Source of the DNA: Alopecurus myosuroides
Taxonomy: Eukaryota; Streptophyta; Magnoliopsida; Poales; Poaceae
Length of the DNA: 64,000 bases
Direction of reading: 5' to 3'
Assembly (NCBI GenBank): GCA_028641055.1
Contig: CM054061.1
Span: forward strand, 34,281,877-34,345,876
The position numbers were made by a program, and so were the translations under genes. The notes under the pieces were generated by a model. That model did not search any database, had not been told where the DNA came from, and was given only the letters and a program-made list of their open reading frames with translations. This document shows, piece by piece, positions 58,225 to 64,000 of this stretch; position 1 is the first letter of the stretch, and the number at the start of each line of letters is the position of its first letter.

Positions 58225-59978
58225 ATGGGAGATGATGTGGTTGACACTCCATCCGATGTCAATGTGACCATGGATGATCTCAATGAATTGAGAACTTCAT
58301 TGACCTCATCCATAGACACAAAATTTGATGAGTTGCGTCAATTCATGACACAACTCCTCAAAGACAAAGGACCGGAGGTGGTCGACTCATCCCCTCCGGA
58401 ACAACCGGAGGGAGCCAAGAAAGGGGTTGATGGTGAACCACTTAAAACTGCTTCCGCCGAACAATCCGCTAAGAAGGGTGCGGGTGATAAGGAAGAATAT
58501 CACGCCGTAGAAGGCCGATATTCTCCCGACCCCCCCGTCCCTTTTCCCCATATAATACCTAGAGGAGATCCACCTAAAATTGATGCTTATTCTTTTCGTG
58601 AATAGCAATACTATATGGAAACTCACTTGAACTCTTCTTGTATAGATCTTTGGAGAATCACTCGTGACGGATACAAGCCATTTGATCCCAAGAATCTCAC
58701 AAGAAGAGAGGTTGTGGATTGCCAACTCAATTACACCGCTTTATCCATCCTTCATCAAGCCGTGGGCCCCAACCACATGCCGCATCTTAAACACTTCTCC
58801 ACCGCCAAAGAAAAATGGGATGCACTAGTCATCATGTTTGTAGGGAATGAGAGCATGCAAAGAAACCGCTATGACACTTTGACCAATGAGGCCGAAGGAT
58901 TTTTCATGCGTTATGGAGAGGATCACGTTGACATGTATCGAAGACTCAAAACTCTTGCCACCGCCTTCTCTAATGCGGGGGAAAAGTATATTGACGATGC
59001 TTGGATCAAGAGGAAGTACATGATTGCCGTGATGCCATTTGAGGGCACGGACTTGAAGAGCATTCAAGGAAGACATGACTTCTCCATCATGACCTCAACT
59101 CAAGTGATGTAAGAATTGTGCTCCTACAAAGTGCAAACCAAGAATGCTCTTGACAACCGTGCTAGTGCCATTGGAATGCATCAAGGAGCATATGTTGCTT
59201 TGAAGGCCAAGGCTTTGACTAGAGAGGTTGAGAATGAAGAAGATGGAGAAGAGGCATTGCCTCCGTTGAAGGAACAAGACTATGATCCCGTTCTAAAGGA
59301 TCTAATTGCTCTCACTGTGCAAAAGTTTTGGAACAATCCCCCCAAGGGCAAGAAATTTGTTGAGGAGAAGACCAAGTCTCGTTATGGAAATGATGGGGCT
59401 CAAAAAGTGAGGTCTTGTTTCAATTGCCAAGACAAGTATCACTTCATTGCGGAATGCCCCTACTAGAATAGAGAACACCATATTGGCAAGCTCATTCGCA
59501 AGGACAAGTCCAAGGTTGAATACAAGAAACCTCACTTCAAGAAGAAACCTTTCAACAAGAAATCCCCCACCAAGTTTGTGCTCTTGACTCAACAGGAGTA
59601 TGATTCCGGGAGCGATGAAGAAGAAGAAACAACAAGTGAAGTGGCCGCTCTAGCTATTGCTTCCACTCCATCTTCATCATCCCTCTTTGAATCTCCCAAT
59701 GAAAATCTTCCTCAACGCGATGCCAGGTGCTTCATGGCTAAGGCCATGGAGGTATCTCCTTCTCCTAACTCTAAGACCCCTAGTGAACTAGAACATATTG
59801 CTAGTCTTAGAGAAGAAGAGGAAAGGGCCTCCTTGGACCATTTTATGTCTAACATGCAAGGGGATACCAAGAAGTACTTTGAGCATCTCATGAGGCAATT
59901 GGGGGAGGCCCAAGAGGCCCCTGAGAAGAAAGGTGAGATTGAGAGGAGGGATGCAGATGAAATTGCATCTCTCTCTAT
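58225..59978 (+). pseudogene. gag: copia gag with three in-frame stops, cut by a CACTA element
   Basis: From ATG 58225 a single frame continues to 59978, interrupted by TAG at 58603, TAA at 59110 and TAG at 59464. An acidic, charged N-terminal segment precedes the UBN2-type capsid region (LNYTALSILHQAVGP, HFSTAKEKWDAL). A CX2CX4HX4C knuckle (CFNCQDKYHFIAEC) is at about 59416-59457. A Ser/Glu-rich tail follows until CACTA B breaks the frame. All three breaks are point changes and no indel is needed, so decay was modest when the CACTA arrived or since. Confidence 0.88.
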
Positions 59979-60011
59979 CACTAGTAGGGAATTGCCATTC
60001 TATGAAATGGA

Positions 60012-60130
60012 TTCTGTGGCGCACCTCTATCTGGTGCGCCACAGAAATATTATTTTGTGGCGCATGGCCCAGGGTGCGCCACAGAAATACCTATTTTTGT
60101 GGCGCATGTGGTGGACGTGCGCCACAGAAA
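60012..60130. repeat. CACTA B subterminal repeats, left block
   Basis: Several alternating copies of TGTGGCGCA and TGCGCCACA form short inverted pairs, the usual transposase-binding arrangement near a CACTA end. Confidence 0.8.
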
Positions 60131-60201
60131 GCGTGCGGGGCCCACACCAATCATTGGGCTGGGTGTCAGAGGCCATATTTTTATGACGCACCCTGACGCG
60201 T

Positions 60202-62591
60202 CACTACTAGAGAAATGCTTATAGCAGCACAACTTACCACAGGCGGACAGAGAAGTGAATGCGTCTGGACTACTTAGCGCAGGCGAACAGGTACAGTATG
60301 CGCCTGGAGTAAGTGTGTTACCCCAGGCAAACCAATTTCAGATGCGCCTGGGGTAAAGTGTGGCAGGGCACCCACCACCACCCCGCACTGTGCCTTTACC
60401 GCAGGTGAATCTGATATTGGTTCGCCTGGGGTAGCACACTTACCCCAGGCGAATAGCATCAAAGCGCAGGCGAACTAAATATATGTAACGTGTGGGTCTG
60501 GACCAGCTGGATGGGCACGATCTACCGCAGGCGCTCTTGCGTGTGATGCGCCTGGGGTATTCCACACCGCTCCTTTTTATTTTGGCCCGTACAGGCACAA
60601 CCGCACAAGGAAACCTAGCTAGTTTTCTCCATGGAAGACGCCTCATCCAGATCCCCTTTCTCTCTCCCGACCTCATCCGCAGCTTGCCGGCCAGTTAAGA
60701 GCACAGACGTCGGCGAGCAAGGGAGACGGGAGGGGAGAGAGGGGCGGCTTACGAGGCGAGAGCCGCATCTTCGATCCCCCGGACCGGCCGCATCTTCCGC
60801 CCCAGAACAACCGCATCGTCGACAACGTCGCCGCTATTCTTGGTCCGGCGAACCTCTGGTACGCGCCTCTCTCTCTCCCCCTCCCCCTCTCTCTGCGTGC
60901 GCCTCCGTTCTTGGTCTGGCAGCTCCGGTAAGTAGTCCGTCCTCCAATTAATCATCGCAAATTACGAACCACGACCAACAGTACGAGTTGTGACCACCAG
61001 CTCGGCTGCCAAATTAATTTTCCATAGATAGGTAGCAGCGTTGCTCGTACCAGCCGGCCGGCCGTACGAACAAAGGCTGGGCGGCTTGGAAGAAAAATCA
61101 CAGTTCAGAAAAGAGTATTAGCTAGCCGACGTGCTCATTCCGTGTGCGCGTGGAATTGAAGCTGAAGCCGAATTTTGGCGCCGGCCGGTTTGCCTGACTT
61201 ACGGGGTACTGAACCATCGTGCCTGCATGATTCGCAAGTCTTTTCGGCCAAAAGCACTTAGCTAGCTAGACGCGCGCGTGCACAGAATTTATTTGCTGGT
61301 TGTGTGCTTCTGCTCCATCGTCTACACAAGGTGCTTGTATCTTTGTTTCAGTCGTTTCCACTTGGATTAGTCCGGGCTAGTTGGTCGATCTGCTTGTAGC
61401 ATAGCATTTTACTGTGCTCTTAACTGGTTGGTACGCTTCGATTTAGTCTCTTTAGTTTCACTGATCTAAAATAATTTCCTTTCAAGACCTCTGTTTTGCT
61501 GGTTAGTTCTACAACCTGTGCTTATCCCGAATCTGAGTTCGTTGATGCTATTTTAATAGGGAGAATCTACTCTAGTGAGTGCACTTTCTGAAACTGATCT
61601 GTACAGTGATAGCAGGTATGATGAAATTAACTTTACCCTGTACTCACTTTTCAGCTGTGGTGCAGAGGCAATTTATTTCCCTTTTCCATGCAGATTATTT
61701 GCAACAGTAGATCCTCGATTACAGTGTGATCCTTCCATCAGGGTAACATAGAAAATTTCATTCTGCTACAATATTTTGGAGGAATTATGCAGTTTGCGCA
61801 TGTTCAGCACATAATCTTTTATTTGTCAAAACTAAATTCAGGAGAAAAGCACTTCTTAGTGATACCATTGGCTTTACATATTTCTTAGTGATTGAATTTT
61901 AATTGGAGATTCAGTTCTGGCTATATGACATGTTATTTTCCATTTATATGCGCTACAGATGTGTCAGAATAGCTAAGCAGATAGCATGATTTAGAGAGCA
62001 GCAAGATTCAGAAATGAAGCAATGTTTCAGCTTTGATGTATTGAGGCGTGCATGCCATGTTGTGAGCTGCTGCTGTAGATAGAAATAGGCGTGCATGCCA
62101 TGATATGCATTGTGCTGCTGTTGAGTGTACTGCTGTGAGTTATTCCGAGTACTGGTGTAGTGCTGTTGTACATTGTTCCTATTCAGCACTGTTGTGTCCT
62201 TTATAATAGTGGTGTAGGGCTACTGCAGGGCTAGCAGTGGTCTCCCATGCACGCCTCGTCGTGTGTGTGGTTGTAGGCTCTGCTGCTCATGCATTTTTTT
62301 TTAAATCCTTAAAATCATATCGCTGGCGCACTGAGCCTATGCGCCTGGGGTACTATAAAAATACTGCAGGCGCAAATACCTATATGGCGCATATGGATAT
62401 GCGCCTGCGGTAAGCAACTTACCCCAGGCGCACAAGGCTGATTCGCCTGCGGTAGCCTGACTTACCACAGGCGCATTTTGCAGTTCGCCTGCGGTAAGTC
62501 ATTACCGCTGGCGATGTGGTCCCAGGCGAACTGAAATTCGTCTGCGGTAGCCTAATTTGGTTCGCCTGCGGTAGCCTTTTCCCTAGTAGTG
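60202..62591. mobile_element. non-autonomous CACTA transposon C
   Basis: The left end CACTACTAGAGAAATGC and the right end CTAGTAGTG are flanked by CGT on both sides (60199-60201 and 62592-62594). Subterminal TACC(C/A)CAGGCG motifs lie at 60232-60560 and 62325-62580. The first 30 bases nearly match the right end of CACTA E, so C and E are one family. No transposase is present. Confidence 0.93.
60600..62320. other. interior of CACTA C: unassigned gene-like cargo
   Basis: It opens with a CT-rich leader and an ATG at 60631 (86 codons, plus strand), followed by a GC-rich block, a possible donor near 60858, and about 1.3 kb of intron-like AT-rich DNA. I find no domain or long frame. It could be the 5' exon and intron of a captured host gene. 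Confidence 0.35.
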
Positions 62592-62593
62592 CG

Positions 62594-62765
62594 TGCGTCA
62601 CAGAAAGGGCAACTTCTGTGGCGCACTGCACTTGTGTGCCACAGAAACACCATATTCTGTGGCGCATCCTGCCCAATGCGCCACAGAATATGTTGTTTCT
62701 GTGGCGCACCTGTGCAGTGCGCCACAGAATAGCATACTGGTGCGCCACAGAAATATGCGCACTGT
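62594..62765. repeat. CACTA B subterminal repeats, right block of the left end
   Basis: TTCTGTGGCGCA and its inverse recur about every 20-25 bases. This block was contiguous with 60012-60200 before CACTA C inserted. Confidence 0.85.
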
Positions 62766-63320
62766 GCACATAAAGGTGGCAGCCCCCTCTCCCCCCCCAC
62801 TCACTTCATTGCAAGTGGATGTTGCTCACTCGCCCCCCCCCTTCTCTCCACTCTATTTTTACACATTTAGTTCTCCTTTTTAGGTAGGTGAACCTATTTA
62901 TTCGATGTATAATTGTTGGTGAAGTTTGTTGTTGTTGGGGGGGCCTAATTACTTGCATCTATACTCTTTGCATCTATACTCCGGTCCCTCCCTCTCCCTC
63001 GCTCTTTTCGCGTGTCGGTATCGAATCTACTCGGTGAGTATATATAGTTGGAGGTGCATATGTCTTGTGTGGCCATCGATCGATGTGTATGGGTGTTTGT
63101 CATGCATGTGCAGGTGGACCGATCGAACCGATCGATTGTCGCGCGTGCGGGCGCGGTGGTGCATGGATGTTTGCCGAAATGTTGATTCACTTCCATTTCG
63201 GCAAACTTTTGCACCCCATATGTCCTACTTATAGGAGAGGTCATGCCGAATTTTTCCGGCGACTATGCATGCATGTTGTGGTTCTAATTTTCTGCTCTCT
63301 ATGTGTCTGTGCAGGCAACC
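62766..63320 (+). promoter_or_regulatory. leader and introns before the CACTA B transposase
   Basis: C-rich runs, then several GT donor candidates (63033 GGTGAGTATATATA is the best) and a TGTGCAG acceptor just before the ATG at 63321. No coding domain. Confidence 0.4.
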
Positions 63321-64000
63321 ATGGTACTAGAAATGAGCTCTGCTCGAATCGCTAGATACAAAAAAGACGCGAAGGCGGACATGATTCGGTGCAACAGGCG
63401 GCAGATAAGATGCCCGTGTCGATCATGCAAACTCGTGCGCTGGATTGACCCTGATTCCGTACAATTGGAGGAGCACCTTCTCAGACGCGGTTTCTTTGAC
63501 GACCGCAACCACGTGGCACCGCCGGCAGCAAAAGTTGTGCACGAAGAGGAGGGCGAGCGAGGATATGACGACGAACAAGATCATCATGAAGAAGGATATG
63601 TCGGCGGAGAAGATCGACATGACGATGAAGGCGAGAACACGGAGACCCCGCTAATTTCGGCCTTGCGGGACTCTCATGTTCAGGATCTGCTGCTTAAGGA
63701 GACGAGCAACGACATAGCTGCAGCTAGGGAGAAAGCCAAACTGGCGCAAATGGAGATAGACGGGGTGACTCCGTTGTTTCCTGGGTGCCGCCCCGAGGAT
63801 ACGCGGTTGCATGTAACGCTTGCTGCTCTGAAGATGAAGACGCAAAACAAATGGACCGACTCGAGCTTCAACAAGAACTTGAAATTCTGGCACGATCGCC
63901 TTCCCGAGGGGAACACATTGCCAAGCAGTATCAACGAGGCTAAGAAAGTCGTGTGCCCTCTTGACCTACCTCACGAAAAATTTCACGCCTGCATCAATGA
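63321..64000 (+). CDS. CACTA B transposase (TNP2 type), N-terminal part
   Basis: The start ATG is in an ACCATGG context directly after a TGTGCAG splice acceptor. The frame stays open to the window end (226 codons). Residues about 8-60 resemble the transposase-associated domain: RCPCRSCK and HLLRRGF. An acidic D/E/H-rich linker (about 75-110) follows. The last part has PLFPGC, then KKVVCPLDLPHEKFHAC, the region that precedes the TNP2 catalytic domain. No lesion is visible so far, in contrast to CACTA A. It would bind the subterminal repeats and excise CACTA B, and perhaps related elements. Confidence 0.85.
   Translation, partial: MVLEMSSARIARYKKDAKADMIRCNRRQIRCPCRSCKLVRWIDPDSVQLEEHLLRRGFFDDRNHVAPPAAKVVHEEEGERGYDDEQDHHEEGYVGGEDRHDDEGENTETPLISALRDSHVQDLLLKETSNDIAAAREKAKLAQMEIDGVTPLFPGCRPEDTRLHVTLAALKMKTQNKWTDSSFNKNLKFWHDRLPEGNTLPSSINEAKKVVCPLDLPHEKFHACIN

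Larger units (their letters stand above)
56770..59978 (+). mobile_element. Ty1/copia retrotransposon, 5' part
   Basis: A 1400-bp 5' LTR with mirrored TGAAAGTA...TACTTTCA-type ends is followed two bases later by the classic copia PBS TGGTATCAGAGC, complementary to initiator tRNA-Met, then gag. The element is cut in gag by CACTA B at 59979. Protease, integrase and RT would lie beyond that CACTA, outside the window. ACTAT (56765-56769) is the expected 5-bp target duplication. It is inserted in CACTA D. Confidence 0.9.
59979..64000 (+). mobile_element. CACTA transposon B (left part, runs off the window)
   Basis: The left end CACTAGTAGGGAATTGCC at 59979 is preceded by TAT, the likely TSD. Subterminal motifs TTCTGTGGCGCAC and GTGCGCCACAGAA alternate at 60015-60130 and resume at 62594-62760 after nested CACTA C. 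A TNP2-type transposase starts at 63321 on the plus strand, so this may be an autonomous-type copy. The right end is outside the window. Confidence 0.88.

Noticed and set aside
63299..63934. Minus-strand frames at the right edge
   Set aside because: They are antisense shadows of the CACTA B transposase N-terminus, which has a good start and recognisable motifs.

Overview
The window is repeat-dense plant DNA, almost certainly from a large-genome grass (Pooideae, probably Triticeae). I base this on grass-type CACTA, Tekay, Tat and copia elements, on CACTA-borne AP2-like and B3-like genes, and on heavy nesting. I see no ordinary host gene. Nearly everything is transposons inside transposons, plus one large tandem array.

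Layout, left to right. (1) 1-7700: 3' half of a chromodomain (Tekay-type) Ty3/gypsy element with an intact pol frame and a 4.5-kb 3' LTR. It sits in an intron of (2) CACTA A (7701-21542, genes on the minus strand, left end outside the window). CACTA A holds a decayed second gene with a Ulp1-like protease start (7783-10873), an unassigned small gene (12674-13093), an AP2-like gene with two in-frame stops (16479-17129), a TNP2-type transposase broken by one frameshift and one stop (17399-20733), and a tandemly duplicated terminus (21031-21542). A smaller CACTA (E, 13176-15835, TSD TTT) sits inside it and carries an intact-looking three-exon B3-like gene. (3) 21580-24130: two oppositely oriented LINE fragments. 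(4) 24131-35644: a macrosatellite of about 1-kb units (ten anchors), interrupted near its end by a 1.3-kb hAT element with an 8-bp TSD that itself contains half of a macrosatellite unit. (5) From 35645: CACTA D, inserted in the array and running past the window. It is interrupted by a 6.2-kb solo LTR (36157-42365, TSD AGAAG), a complete Tat-lineage gypsy element (42965-55847, TSD AGAGT) and a copia element (56770 onward). The copia gag is cut by CACTA B (59979 onward, TSD TAT), and CACTA B is cut by CACTA C (60202-62591, TSD CGT). CACTA B's transposase gene starts at 63321 and runs off the window.

How the parts relate: all coding capacity belongs to mobile elements or cargo they carry. The CACTA elements encode transposase plus a second protein ending in a Ulp1-like cysteine protease. 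The LTR elements encode gag, protease, RT, RNase H and integrase, and the Tat element also has an antisense multi-exon gene. Target-site duplications and terminal inverted repeats read from the sequence fix most boundaries and give a relative insertion order. The most unusual part is the macrosatellite: unit length moves in 15-bp steps set by an internal minisatellite, the GC-rich half is itself a 36-bp repeat, and its AT-rich half is shared with the adjacent hAT element.
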